A DNA stretch of 64,000 nt from Neocallimastix lanati (nom. inval.) (Eukaryota; Neocallimastigomycota; Neocallimastigomycetes; Neocallimastigales; Neocallimastigaceae), in contig JACVTC010000161.1 in assembly GCA_016946835.1 (NCBI GenBank), forward strand, positions 253,501-317,500, given 5' to 3'. The position numbers and the translations under genes were made by a program. This document shows, piece by piece, positions 11,326 through 22,735 of the stretch. Under the pieces are notes generated by a model. That model had not been told where the DNA came from. It ran no database searches and worked only from the letters and a program-made list of their open reading frames with translations. The first letter of the stretch is position 1. The number at the start of each line of letters is the position of its first letter.

Positions 11326-12576
11326 ATGAAAATTAAAAATTTAAGTATTGTCCTCGCTTTCCTCAGTTGTGCTTTAACCACTACTTTAGCCACTCCAATT
11401 CCAAATAGTAATGATGTGGCTGAACTTTCTAATGATGAAGTACTCAACAACAATTCCACTTTAAACGTTAATGATACTGATGTTGCTGCTAATCCAGAAG
11501 TTTCAAATGTATAAGACGATCTAAATCTTTCAGCTCTTGATAATATTGAAGATTCTGGTAATGAAAGTAATAATGAAACTAATAAATATGAAACTGGTAG
11601 TGCTTATATCAATACTGGGAAATCCAATGAAATTTCTATTGAAGCTTTCGAAGATTTTGGTGTTGGTGATTCATTCCTCATTACTGAAGATCTAAATGAA
11701 GTTCCAACTCAAGTTCCCCTCAATAATGGTAATGAAGAACGTGAACCAGAATTAGGAGAAAAAAAAAAAAGATGATTTCTCAACTGAAGGAGTCGATAGT
11801 CCTATTGTCAATACTGAGGAACCAACCGAAACTCCTTTTGAAGAATTTTGGTGTAGGCGATCCACTCTTCTTTATTGAAGAGCCAAATGAAATTCCAACT
11901 TAAGCTCCATTCAATAATGGAAATAATGAAGATATTGATAATGAAGAAAGTATCATTCCAACTCAAGGTTCAAAAATAATCAATAAACCAACTGAAAAAA
12001 ACAGCTGAAAAACTAATTGAACAACAAAATGAAACTTCAGATATAGAAGGAAAAAAAAAGAAATTAAAAATGAAGAAAATAAAAAGGTAGAAAATAAAAA
12101 TAAAAAAAAATAAAAAAGAAGATAATAAAAAAGAAAAAGAACAAGCTCCAGTTAAAAGTAAAAAGAGAGTTTGAAGAGTTAAGGCTTCAATTACTCCAAA
12201 AGTTTCAATAGAAAAAACTGAAGGAAGTAGTACTCCATCAACTGATACTAAATCAGAAAATAATGTTTCATCCACTGAAACTAAAACTGAAAACAATGAA
12301 TCAAAGATAAATGAATCTGAAGAAAAAGAAAAAGAAAATGAAAATGAAAAAGAAGAAAATGAAAATGAGAATGAAAATGAAGATAAGACCACTTTTGACA
12401 ATGAAGTTGAAACTGATGCTCCAGATAATTCAGATAATGAAGTTGAAACTGATGCTCCAGATAATTCAGATAATGAAGAAGAAAAAACTAATGAAAATGA
12501 AAATGAAAATGAAAATGAACCAGATCAAAAATTAAAAAATGCTGAAGATAGTGATGATGCTGAAGCCAGCGATTAA
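11326..12576 (+). pseudogene. Broken gene for a secreted acidic Asn/Glu-rich protein
   Basis: The ATG at 11326 starts a clear signal peptide: MKIKNLS, then a hydrophobic stretch (IVLAFLSCALTTTLA) with a likely cut before TPIP. The mature part is acidic and rich in Asn, Glu, Thr and Ser, with N-glycosylation-type NNST/NDT sites. A TAA interrupts the frame at 11512-11514, and coding-like sequence continues in frame with FEDFGVGDSFLITED. A frameshift near 11760-11775 (A run), another near 11845, and further stops near 11900 and 12005-12030 follow. The original frame is regained for the Lys/Glu/Asn tail, which holds two copies of NEVETDAPDNSDNE and ends at the TAA at 12574-12576. The FGVGDxxFxxEExNExPT segment occurs twice, so the protein had internal repeats. 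No known family recognised. The intact ancestor could have been a cell-surface or secreted protein. Confidence 0.75.
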
Positions 12577-13049
12577 AAAAAATAATTATATTCTCTTATT
12601 TGTTTTTATTAAATATAAAAATAAAGAATATTTTATAATCTATTGATTATTATACATAGAAATCAATAACTATCTACATATTAATTTTGAAAATTTTTAA
12701 AAAAATTTTTTTTATTAGTTTTTTTTTTATTATAATGTGACTTTTTGTTAAATAAAAAAAAATACTTTATACAATTATTTATTATTCAAATAATAAATAA
12801 AAATGTGATTTTGATATATAAAAATTTAAAATGTATAAATTAAATTAATAAAATAAATAATAAAATATTTGTATAAATCAAATAAATAAATATATATATA
12901 TATATATAATTAATGGATACAAAATTGTTTTTTTTTTTTTTTTAAAAAACAATTTCATATCCATTAACTATAACAACAATTTTTTTTTTTTTTTTTAATT
13001 TTTTTATTTTCTTTATGAACATTATTTGTATATTTTTCATATCAAATCC
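12577..13049. other. AT-rich spacer with a long inverted repeat
   Basis: No gene. ATTAATGGATACAAAATTGT (about 12909) and the complementary stretch ACAATTTCATATCCATTAAC (about 12949) form an imperfect inverted repeat around a T/A run, so the strand could fold into a hairpin; it may be a small inverted-repeat element. Confidence 0.5.
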
Positions 13050-13270
13050 ATGAAAACCCTAAGTTGAATTGGGGATATTTTAAGCTAAACATAATTATAG
13101 CTTTATTATTTGAGAACTTGTTACTATCGTAGTTTTGACCTTTAATAACCTTGAAATTTGGAAACTGATTTCCAGTAACGTTCTATAATATCGTCATATT
13201 TTACATATTTATATTTTTTGATTTTTTTTGAACAAAGTTCTAGATTCTTTAGTCCAGGAATAATAAGATA
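13050..13270 (-). pseudogene. Degenerate coding-like stretch, possibly the end of the LINE
   Basis: This island is less AT-rich than its flanks. On the minus strand it reads in two neighbouring frames as protein-like sequence (around YDDIIERYWKSVSKF, then NNKAIIMFSLKYPQFNLGF after a frameshift). It lies downstream of the LINE remnant on the same strand and could be the last part of that ORF. I cannot assign a family. Confidence 0.35.
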
Positions 13271-13424
13271 TTTTTGGAATAGATTTAATTTTTTTTTTTT
13301 TTTAGACTTAGAGAGAGAAAACTTTACTTAATTTATAACAATAATAAAATTACATGAATTTAATAAAAAAAAAATAAAATAAAAAACATGAAATAAAATA
13401 TTATATATTATAAAATTATAAAAC

Positions 13425-14125
13425 TATAACTTTTCCCATTCATCGATGATAACACCACGTCCATTATTGCGAGTAATAATTTCAGTATTAGAGTTACGCT
13501 ATCTAACGAATCTGTATCAGTTCTTTCACTGTTGCTATTATCATTATTACTATTAACGATATCATTAGTTAGGTTGCCACGGTTAAAAGCATTATATAAA
13601 AATAAAAAATTTTATCATTGACTTTACTACGAATATGATTGAAAAATGGACAATCAATTAACCAATGCCTTATCCATTGTTTATTGCTTTTACAACAGGG
13701 ACAAAAAATTAGGACATATTTGATCTATTATTTTCGCAGCTTTAGCAATTCCAGCATCTAATCTATATCCGCTTCGTGCTTTCAATAGCCAATAGAAACC
13801 ATATGAAAGATCTCTTTTATTTCGAAAAAGAGGTGTATCTGGTCGAATCACCATCGTTGCACACTTTTTAATTCCAAAATTCATCATATTAAATTTAGCC
13901 CATTCATTTTACCTTCTTAAAGCATTTTTTTTTTTAACTTAGTTCTTGACTGGGCGCATAGAACAATATCATTTGCAAAGAGTCTACCGCAACACCTTGA
14001 TTTGCCTAAAGGAATTCCAAGTTCTGAAAAATCATTAAAAAATGTCATTAATGAATAGATTGAAAAGAATTAGTGATAGTGGACAACCTTGTCTAACTCC
14101 TTTCTTAATATTAAAAGATTTCGAA
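13425..14125 (-). pseudogene. LINE (non-LTR) reverse transcriptase remnant
   Basis: Read on the minus strand from about 14125, the RT block KKGVRQGCPLSLILFNLFIN appears. It is followed by the catalytic motif as FANDIVLC (13960-13982), in which the first Asp of the usual FADD is Asn. Next comes MNFGIKKCATMVIRP (13840-13887), typical of LINE RT thumb regions. Sequence then jumps to KARSGYRLDAGIAKAAK and, after a one-base frameshift, to a CPCC...HWLIDC zinc-binding motif (13590-13700) characteristic of LINE ORF2 C termini. The region between thumb and C-terminal part seems deleted, and there are several stops. It is a dead fragment of a longer element; no 5' end or poly(A) tail could be defined. 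Confidence 0.75.
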
Positions 14126-15330
14126 TATTGATCAATTATATTCATAAAATTTAATAAGAAATTAATCAATAATTTTAACTTAATATTTAATTATATAAGT
14201 GAATTAATAGTAATTATTTAAATAAATTTTAGTTTTAGTTAATGAATAGTCGAATAAATAAATTAAAAAATCATTTAGCAGAATTGAAAATAATAATCTG
14301 CTATATGTAATAAGCTTTTAAATTTAATCTTAATTTTAATAACTTCCAAATTTAGTATAATAGTTAATATAAAAAGAAGAAATCAATATAAAAAAAAATT
14401 GTTAAGCGTAAGCGTTAACAATTTTTATAAAAAACAAGAAAACAAAAAAAAAATTGCTAAGCATTAGAGTTAATAATTTTTATAAAAAGCTTATAGTTAT
14501 TTATATTTTTCCCGATTTTAAAATCGCAGTTAGATTTAGTTATTGATAAATACAATTTATTTTTTTAAAAAAAAAAAAATAAATAAAATTAATTTTTTAA
14601 TTCCCTAAATTTATTGCTAATAAATAAGTTATTAAGAAAATTTAAAAAAAAAAGAAAAATATTAATTTTTCTCTATTTTTGACAAAATGAATCTAAATGT
14701 ATTTTTTTTTTTTTTTTTTTTTAGAACAACCTAGTTTATAAAATAATTTAAGAAAAAAAACAATATAAAATAATAATTAATTATTAGATAATAAAATTTT
14801 AATTAAAAATGAAAAATTAAAATAATATAAAATTATTAATTATGCATTTTAATATAAAATATAATCTATAATATATTAAATCTTTTATTAATATATAAGC
14901 TTTTTATTATTATTTAATAAATACTCTTTATTATTTATTATTTATTAATAAATAACTTTTTTTTATTATTTTTTTTTATTTTTTATTATTTAATATTTAA
15001 TATTTATTATTTAATTATTTTATTATTCAATTATTTATTATTCAATTCATAATATAAATTCAGCTTTAATAATTATTAAACTTCAAATATAATTTAAATT
15101 ATTATAATTCTTTCATAAAATGAAATTTATAAGTAAAATAAAAAAGTTGAAATAAAATGAATCTCTTTAATTTTTTTTTAATAAAAAAGTAAAACAGGGT
15201 TAATTAATCATAATAATGTAAAATAAGGTTAATTAATGAAATGTTTACAATATTAATATGCCTGTAATAAAAAGAAAAGAAATGAAAAAAGGGTTAAGTA
15301 AATTTTTTTTTTTTTTTTTTTAATTAATCT
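14126..15330. other. AT-rich spacer with a repeated hairpin
   Basis: No gene. At about 14398-14425 ATTGTTAA and TTAACAAT flank GCGTAAGCG, a perfect 8-bp-stem hairpin. A diverged direct copy (ATTGCTAAGCATTAGAGTTAAT) follows at about 14454. TTATTATTTATTATT repeats lie at 14930-15050. Confidence 0.5.
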
Positions 15331-16288
15331 TTATAATTGTAATTAATTTCTCCATAAAAAAAAAATTAAAAATAAACTTTATCCACATTTTATTACGTCC
15401 TGTTAAGTTATAAATTTAAATTTAAAAAAAAAATTTTTTTTTTTTTTAAATATTTATATATTTTTTTTTTTTATGAATTTATATAAATTTTTTTTTCATT
15501 AATTCTATTTATTTATTTATTTTATATTTATTTATTTATTTATTTTATATTTATTTATTTATTTATTTTATATTTATTTATTTATTTATTTTATATTTAT
15601 TTATTTATTTATTTATTTTATATTTATTTATTTATTTGATATTATTTTATTTTACAATTAAAAAATATTAAAATCTTAAAATTGAAATATTTAAAAATTT
15701 TTTTAATTAACTTTCTATTATTAAAATAAAAATTATAAATTTTCACATGAATACAATTTATATACATTAATTTCGTACATCATGTTTTTGTATACATTAA
15801 TTTCATACATTAATATATTTTAATATTTTATTAATTTAAAATTTTGGTTTATTTTATTTTCTTATGATTTAATAAAAAAAAAAAATTTACATTTTTTATA
15901 TAATTTATATTGAATATAAATAAAAGAAAAAATAATTACTATTTATTATGTCCAAAAATTTTTAGTTAACATTTTTTTGTTATTTCCAAATTTTTTATAT
16001 AGAAAATAGACCAAAATACTTTAACTATTTTAAATTTTTTATTTTTTATTATCATTATTTTTTTGAAATAACCATAAACAAATTTATATAATTATTGGTT
16101 ATTTTTCTGTTATTTCTTCATTATAACTAACTTATAGATAGGAAACAAAATCTAAAAAAAAATTTAAAATATAGTAATAATAGTAATAGATAAGTCCAAT
16201 TTTTTAATGAAATTTCAAAAGACATTCATTTTTTAAATTATAAATAAATTTTTTTTTACTTTAATAAAAATAAAAAATTTTATTATTC
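15331..16288. repeat. Ankyrin-array spacer module upstream of A2
   Basis: Paralogous to the other spacers: AAACTTTATCCACATTTTATTACGTCC-like block at about 15374, long (TTTA)n with TTTTATATTTA at 15500-15640, CTTAAAATTGAAATATT at about 15673, and a mutated copy of the upstream palindrome (CCAAAAATTTTTAG) near 15953. It marks where array organisation resumes. Confidence 0.75.
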
Positions 16289-17314
16289 ATGCTTCTCTTT
16301 TATAATACGAAAAAAAAAAAATTGAAAAAGAACTTATTCTTGCTACTGACGAAAAACAATACTCAAAAAGTAAAAAGAACTTTAGATTAGGTCATTGAAA
16401 ATATAATTGTTTTGAATTTAAATGATAAAAGATGAAAATGAATGGTATCCACTCTATTGACTACTATTAATAATAATATTGAAAAGGTTCAGTTATTAAT
16501 ATGCCAATAAAAATAATATTATTTTGGAAATTAATGGAAAAAAATATATATACAAGTGTTATCCATTTTATTTGATATTGACAAAAATAATATTGAAATG
16601 TTTAAATTATTAATAGAATATGACAATAAAAATGAAATAATTTTGGAAATAAATGTAAAAAAGTAAAGATGGTGATAATCCAATAATTTATATATTTGGA
16701 CAATAGATCATAATAATCTTGAAATGTTTACGTTATTAGTTGACTATTCGGTAGAAAAAAAAAAATAAAAATAATTATTTATAAGACATATATTGAAGAA
16801 ATAATTTCAAAAAAATTAAAATTATATAAAGTTAAAGATTTTTTCAGAAATTGATTTTAAATTCATAAAATTAATATATTTATATAGAAATAAAAATATT
16901 ATAGAAATAATATTTAGTGAAAATAGTTACATTTTGAAAATGATTATTGAATATTTTGAAAATGAAAAAATGGAAAAAGAAAGAATAGAAAATAATTTAA
17001 AAAATGAAAAATGGAAAAATAAGAGAATAGAAAATGGAAATAAATTATTGAGAAAATAATTGGAAAAAGAAAGAAAGGCAAGAAGAAATAATAAAATGAA
17101 TAGAAAAAATAGTAGAAGAGATGATGAGGATACATTTTTAACCTATGAATGTCAACAAGGTAATATTGAAGAAGTAAAGAAATTAATTCATTGTGGAATG
17201 GATATTAATGAGACAAATAGAGATGGCGATACTCCGTTATTAATTGTATGTAAAATTGGCAATATAGAACTAGTAAAATGTTTATTAAATTATAAAGAAG
17301 TTCAAAGAAGTTAA
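16289..17314 (+). pseudogene. Ankyrin array member A2, decayed
   Basis: The start ATG at 16289 (MLLFYN) leads into the family N terminus (LEKELILAT), but a frameshift follows within 30 codons and further stops and frameshifts occur throughout the repeats. About three to four 39-residue repeats can be traced, then the linker (SEIDFKFIKLIYLYRNKNI), the coiled coil, and an intact last segment from about 17060 with both C-terminal ankyrin repeats (DTFLTYECQQGNIEEVKKLI). This is the most decayed member. Its C terminus is closest in wording to A1 (EEVKKL, not EKVKKL). Confidence 0.9.
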
Positions 17315-18615
17315 GGTTTACAATTGTATTATTAATAAATAATATTATATCATCATAATAATCAAAAAAATATTAAAGAATGGTTCAATGAATACTCTCC
17401 TCTAAATCATAATACATATACCTAATATATTAGATTACTAAAAAAATAATTCATTTTTTTAATTATTTTTATATATTATATATATATAATGTAAAATATA
17501 CATATATATATAATATATATCTAATAATATAGTATATTTAAATTTTATTATGAAAATTTTATAAGAAAACTTTTTTTTTTTTCTTATTTTTTAATTTATA
17601 ATTTATCGTATAATAAATGTTTTTTTAAAAAAAAAAAAAAAATAAAAAAAAAATAAACTTTATCCATAATTTAACAAATTATTACGTCCTGTTAAATTAT
17701 AAATAAAATTAAAAAAAAAAAAAAATTATAACTTAAATATTTGTATTTTTTTTTTTATTTCTTCTAAATTTATATAAATATTTCCCAGCCATGATCTATT
17801 TCTATTTATTTATTTATTTTATATTTATTTATTATTTATATATTTTTAAATATTTATTTCATATTAACATTATTTTATATTATTTTATTTTATTATTAAA
17901 AACTATTAAAATCTTTAATAATAAAATCTTAAAATTAAGATATTAATATACATTTATATATATATTTATATATTTATTAGTAATATAGAGAAATATATGA
18001 AGAAATAAATAAATAAAAAAATAATACATAAATAAATAAATCATTAAAAATATTAAATAAATAAATAAATAAATTTTTAATTAAAAAAGAAATAAAAAAG
18101 GAAATAAAATATATAAAAAAAAAAAAGGAAGTAAAATATAAAAAAAAAAAAAAAAAAAAAATAAAATAAAATAAAAATTAAATATATTTAATATTTAATA
18201 ATAAAAATTTATATTTAAATTTTAAAAAATAAAATTTTTTAATAATTAAAATTTTATTTTTAATTTTTTTTAATTTTTTATTTCCATAATTAATGCAAAT
18301 CAGATGGGAAAAAATTATTATTTATTATGTCTAAAAATTTTAGTTCCATTTTTTTTTTTTTTTTATTTCCAAATTTTTTATGCATATAAATACTAAAATT
18401 TTTTATAATTTTTTTATTTTAATTATCATTATTTTTTGAAATTACAGTGAATAAATAAATATAATTCTTTGTTATTTCTTTGTTATAATTAACATAAAAA
18501 TTGAAAAACAAAATATAAAAAATTAACATATTATAATAATTTTTTTATTTATAAAATATAGTAATATTAGTAATAACTAAATTCAATTTTTTTTTTTATA
18601 AAAAATTAATATATC
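17315..18615. repeat. Array spacer A2/A3
   Basis: Contains the conserved 3' block just after the stop, AAACTTTATCCATAATTTAAC at about 17657, CCCAGCCATGATCTATTTCT at 17785 followed by (TTTA)n, the AATCTTAAAATTAAGATATTAATA block, A-rich runs, and the upstream palindrome in a form one T shorter (18331-18343). No gene. Confidence 0.75.
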
Positions 18616-20190
18616 ATGGAAAAAGAACTTATTCTTGCAACTGATGAAAACAATACTCAAAAAGTTAAAACAATTTTTGATGATGTCAATGAAAATAAAA
18701 TTGTTTTGAATTTAAACAAAATGAATGATGATGGTGATAATCCTCTTATAAATGCTACTTATAATAATAATTTTGAAATGGTTAAATTATTAATAGAATA
18801 TGCCAATGAAAATAATATTATTTTGGAAATAAATGAAAAAACTGAAAAAGGAAATAATCCACTTATATGGGCTACTCGTAATAATAATATTGAAATGGTT
18901 CAATTATTAATAGATTATGCTAGTAAAAATAATATCGTTTTGGAAATAAATGAAAAAAAAAATCAAAAAGATAATTCGCTTATATGGGCTACTTGTAATA
19001 ATAATATTGAAATGGTTAAGTTATTAATAGAATATGCCAATAAAAACAATATTATTTTGGAAATAAATGAAAAAACTGAAAAAGGAAATAATCCACTTAT
19101 ATGGGCTACTAGTAATAATAACATTGAAATGGTTAAATTATTAATAGATTATGCTAATAAAAATAATATTGTTTTGGAAATAAATGAAAAAAATAAATAT
19201 AACTGTTATCCATTTTTATTTGCTACTGACAAAAATAACATTGAAATGGTTCAATTATTAATAGAATATGCCAATAAAAATAATATTATTTTGGAAATGA
19301 ATGAAAAAAATGAATATAACTGTTATCCATTTTTATTTGTTACTGACAAAAATAATATTGAAATAGCTAAATTATTAATAGAATATGCCAATGAAAACAA
19401 AATTATTTTGGAAATAAATAAAAAAAATAATGAGGGAAGAAGTCCACTTATATGGGCTACTAGTAAAAATAATATTGAAATGGTTCAATTATTAATAGAT
19501 TATGCTAATAAAAATAATATTGTTTTGGAAATAAATGAAAAAAGTAAAGATGGTGATAATCCAATATTTTTGGCAATAGATCGTAATAATATTGAAATGT
19601 TTAAGTTATTAGTTGAATATTCAATAGCGAAAAAAATAAAAATAATTATCAATGAAAAAAGTATTGAAGAAATAATTTCAAAAAATTTAGATTTTGTAAA
19701 GTTAAAAAATATTTCAGAAATTAATTTTGAATTCATAAAATTAATATATTTATATAAAAATAAAAATATCATTGAAGTAGTATTTAGTGAAAATAGTTAC
19801 ATTTTAAAAAAATTTATTAAATATTTGGAAAATGAAAAAATGGAAAAAGAAAGAATAGAAAAAGATTTGGAAAATGAAAAAAGGGAAAATAAGAGAATAG
19901 AAAATGAAAATAAATTATTGATAAACCAAATGATAGAAGTAGGAAAGACAAAAAGAAATAATATAATAAATAGAAAAAATATTAAAAGGGATGATAAGGA
20001 TACAATTTTAACCTATGAATATCAACGAGATAATATTGAAGAAGTTAAGAAATTAATTCATTGTGTAATGGATATCAATGAGAAAAATGAAAATGGAGAT
20101 ACTCCATCATTAATTGCCTATGAAAATAGCAATATTGAATTAATAAAAAGTTTATTAAAACATAAAGAAGTTAAAATTAAAATTTCATAA
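18616..20190 (+). CDS. Ankyrin array member A3, intact, short N terminus
   Basis: 524 codons from an ATG in TATATCATGGAAAAAG. The protein starts at MEKELILAT, without the MFFFNNINKKN leader of most copies, a trait shared only with A7. After the cap (1-36) come eight 39-residue repeats (37-348), the last being the capping repeat (NPIFLAIDRNN). The linker, one full 14-residue coil unit with extra Asn/Leu-rich helix (LLINQMIEVGK), and the C-terminal ankyrin pair (from about 461) follow. That pair has drifted: CQQG is YQRD and LIAC is LIAY. The stop used elsewhere is bypassed, adding KIKIS. Repeats 2 and 4 (TEKGNNPLIWAT) are near copies of each other. Confidence 0.92.
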   Translation: MEKELILATDENNTQKVKTIFDDVNENKIVLNLNKMNDDGDNPLINATYNNNFEMVKLLIEYANENNIILEINEKTEKGNNPLIWATRNNNIEMVQLLIDYASKNNIVLEINEKKNQKDNSLIWATCNNNIEMVKLLIEYANKNNIILEINEKTEKGNNPLIWATSNNNIEMVKLLIDYANKNNIVLEINEKNKYNCYPFLFATDKNNIEMVQLLIEYANKNNIILEMNEKNEYNCYPFLFVTDKNNIEIAKLLIEYANENKIILEINKKNNEGRSPLIWATSKNNIEMVQLLIDYANKNNIVLEINEKSKDGDNPIFLAIDRNNIEMFKLLVEYSIAKKIKIIINEKSIEEIISKNLDFVKLKNISEINFEFIKLIYLYKNKNIIEVVFSENSYILKKFIKYLENEKMEKERIEKDLENEKRENKRIENENKLLINQMIEVGKTKRNNIINRKNIKRDDKDTILTYEYQRDNIEEVKKLIHCVMDINEKNENGDTPSLIAYENSNIELIKSLLKHKEVKIKIS

Positions 20191-21451
20191 AATGTACCAT
20201 TAATAAATAATACTCTATAATTATAATAATCAAAAAATATTTATGAATGATTAAATGAATACTCTCTTCTAAATCAAAATATATATAACTTATAAATTAG
20301 ATTATAAAAAAATAATTTTTTTTTTAATATTTTATATATATATATATATTATATATTTATATATTAAAAAAAATTAATTTTTTAATTTTTTTTTAATATT
20401 TTCTATATATGTAAACTTTATCCATGTTAAGTTATAAAAAATAAAATTAAAAAAAAAATTATAATTTGTATTGTTTTTTTTTATTTCTGTTATTTCTGAA
20501 TTTATATAAATGTATTCCTGATATGATCTATTTCTATTTATTTATTTAGTAATTTATTTATTTAATTATTAATATATATATTTATTTATTTATTAATTTA
20601 TTAATTAATTTATTTATTTATTAATTAATTATTTTATATTAACATTATTTGATATTATTTTATTTTATTATTAAAAACTATTAAAATCTTTAATAATAAA
20701 ATCTTAAAATTAAGATATTAATATACATTTATATATATATATTTATTAGTAATATAAAGAAATATATGAAGAAATAAATAAATAAACAAATAATACATAA
20801 ATAAATAAATCATTAAAAAATATTAAATAAATAAATAAATAAAATTTTTATAAAAAAAGAAATAAAAAAAAAAGGAAATAAAATATAAAAATAAAAAAAA
20901 AAGAAATAAAATAAAAATAAAAATTAAATATATTTAATATTTAATAATAAAAATTTATATTTAAATATTAATTAAATTAAATTTTAATAATTAAAATTTT
21001 ATTTTTTTTTAAATTTTTATTCTTTAATTTTTAATATATATTTAGTTAAAATTAGAGAAAAAAAAATTTTATTAATTATTATGTCTAAAAATTTTTAGTT
21101 CCATTTTTTTGTATTTTTTTATTTCCAAATTTTTTAAATACAAAAGAGATATAAATACTGAATTTTTTTTTTTTTTTAATTTTTAATTTTATTATCATTA
21201 TTTTTTAAATAACTTTAAATTTATATATATATTTATTTGTTATTTTTTCAATATTTCTTCATTATAACTTAAATATTGAAAATAAAATCTAAAAAATTAA
21301 AAATATTATTGTAATTTTTCATTTTTAAAATATAGTAATAATAGTAATAGATATGTTCAATTTTTTTAGATAAATTCAAAAAAACATATATTTTTTAAAT
21401 AATAAATAACCTTTTATTACTTTAATAAAAATAAAAAAAAATTCATTAATA
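20191..21451. repeat. Array spacer A3/A4
   Basis: 3' block after A3, a reduced TATCCATGTTAAG block (about 20417), a diverged TGATATGATCTATTTCT (about 20520) with TTTA/TTAA microsatellite, the AATCTTAAAATTAAGATATT block (about 20698), and the upstream palindrome of A4 (21085-21098). No gene. Confidence 0.75.
21085..21098. promoter_or_regulatory. Conserved 14-bp palindrome upstream of the ankyrin genes
   Basis: CTAAAAATTTTTAG is a perfect palindrome in the context ATGT-palindrome-TTCC. About 60 bp downstream lies a second conserved string, AAATACAAAAGAGATA. The same palindrome occurs at 31042, 34010, 42178, 44674, 47519, 50319, 53391, 55989, 59589 and 62141, with diverged forms before A1 (about 7222), A2 (about 15953) and A3 (18331). 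It lies about 350-370 bp before the ATG in the long-leader copies and about 260-280 bp in A3, A7 and A8. Candidate binding site for a dimeric factor or a promoter element; function is inferred only from conservation and position. Confidence 0.6.
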
Positions 21452-22735
21452 ATGTTCTTTTTTAAAAGCATAAATAAAAAAAATCTGGAAAAAGAACTTA
21501 TTCTTGCAACTGATGAAAACAATACTCAAAAAGTTAAAACAATTTTAGATGATGCCAATGAAAATAAAATCGTTTTGAATATAAACGAAAAGAATGATGG
21601 TGGTGATAATCCTCTTATAAAGGTTACTAGTAAAAATAACATTGAAATAGTTAAATTATTAATAGAATATGCCAATAAGAATAATATTATTTTGGAAATA
21701 AATGAAAAAAATAAACATAACTGTTATTCACTTTTATTTGCTACTGACAATAATAATATTGAAATAGCTAAATTATTAATAGAATATGCCAATAAAAATA
21801 ATATTGTTTTGGAAATAAATGAAAAAACTGAAAAAGGAAATAATCCGCTTATATGGGCTACTCGTAATAATAATATTAAAATGGTTAAATTATTAATAGA
21901 ATATGCAAATAAAAATAATATTGTTTTGGAAATAAATGAAAAAAATAAAAATGGAGATAATCCGCTTATATATGCTGCTAGTAAAAATAATATTAAAATG
22001 GTTCAATTATTAATAGAATATGCCAATAAAAACAATATTGTTTTGGAAATAAATGAAAAAAGTAAAGATGGTGATAATCCAATATTTTGGGCAATAAATA
22101 TTAATAATATTAAAATGTTTAAGTTATTAGTTGAATATTCAGTAGAGAAAAAAATAAAATTAATTATCAATGAAAAAGATATTGAAGAAATAATTTCAAA
22201 AAATTTAAACTTTGTAAATTTAAAGAAAATTTCAGAAATTAATTTCGAATTCATAAAATTAATTTATTTATATAAAAATAAAAACATCATTGAAGTAGTA
22301 TTTAGTGAAAATAGTTACATTTTAAAAAAATTTATTGAATATTTGGAAAATGAGAAAGAAAGAATAGAAAAAGATTTAGAAAATGAAAAAAGGGAAAAAG
22401 AAAAAATAGAAAATGATTTAGAAAATGAAAAAAGGGAAAAAGAAAAAATAGAAAATGATTTAGAAAATGAAAAAAGGAAAAATATGAGAATAGAAAATGA
22501 AAATAAAATAATAAGAAAATTTATAATGAATAGAAAAAATACTAAAAAAGATGATAAGGATACATTTATAACTTATGAATGTCAACAAGGTAATATTGAA
22601 AAAGTAAAGAAATTAATTCATCGTGGAATGGATATCAATGAGAAAAATAAAGATGGAGATACTCCATTATTAATTGCATGTAGAAATAACAATATAGAAC
22701 TAGTAAAATGTTTATTAAATTATAAAGAAGTTTAA
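21452..22735 (+). CDS. Ankyrin array member A4, intact
   Basis: 427 codons. Leader MFFFKSINKKN (shared with A13), cap to residue 47, then five 39-residue repeats (48-242): NDGGDNPL, NKHNCYSL, TEKGNNPL, NKNGDNPL and the capping SKDGDNPIFWAI. After the linker the coiled coil has an 11-residue unit (ENEKERIEKDL) and two full 14-residue units (ENEKREKEKIENDL, identical to each other), then the basic NRKNTKKDDKD hinge and the two 33-residue C-terminal ankyrin repeats. The copia element begins about 680 bp downstream. The fourth repeat (PLIYAASKNNIKMV) exists here once, but twice in A9 and A11. Confidence 0.93.
   Translation: MFFFKSINKKNLEKELILATDENNTQKVKTILDDANENKIVLNINEKNDGGDNPLIKVTSKNNIEIVKLLIEYANKNNIILEINEKNKHNCYSLLFATDNNNIEIAKLLIEYANKNNIVLEINEKTEKGNNPLIWATRNNNIKMVKLLIEYANKNNIVLEINEKNKNGDNPLIYAASKNNIKMVQLLIEYANKNNIVLEINEKSKDGDNPIFWAININNIKMFKLLVEYSVEKKIKLIINEKDIEEIISKNLNFVNLKKISEINFEFIKLIYLYKNKNIIEVVFSENSYILKKFIEYLENEKERIEKDLENEKREKEKIENDLENEKREKEKIENDLENEKRKNMRIENENKIIRKFIMNRKNTKKDDKDTFITYECQQGNIEKVKKLIHRGMDINEKNKDGDTPLLIACRNNNIELVKCLLNYKEV

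Noticed and set aside
13690-13887. Separate 65-codon minus-strand gene
   Set aside because: It is the middle of the LINE remnant, with motifs continuing on both sides in other frames.
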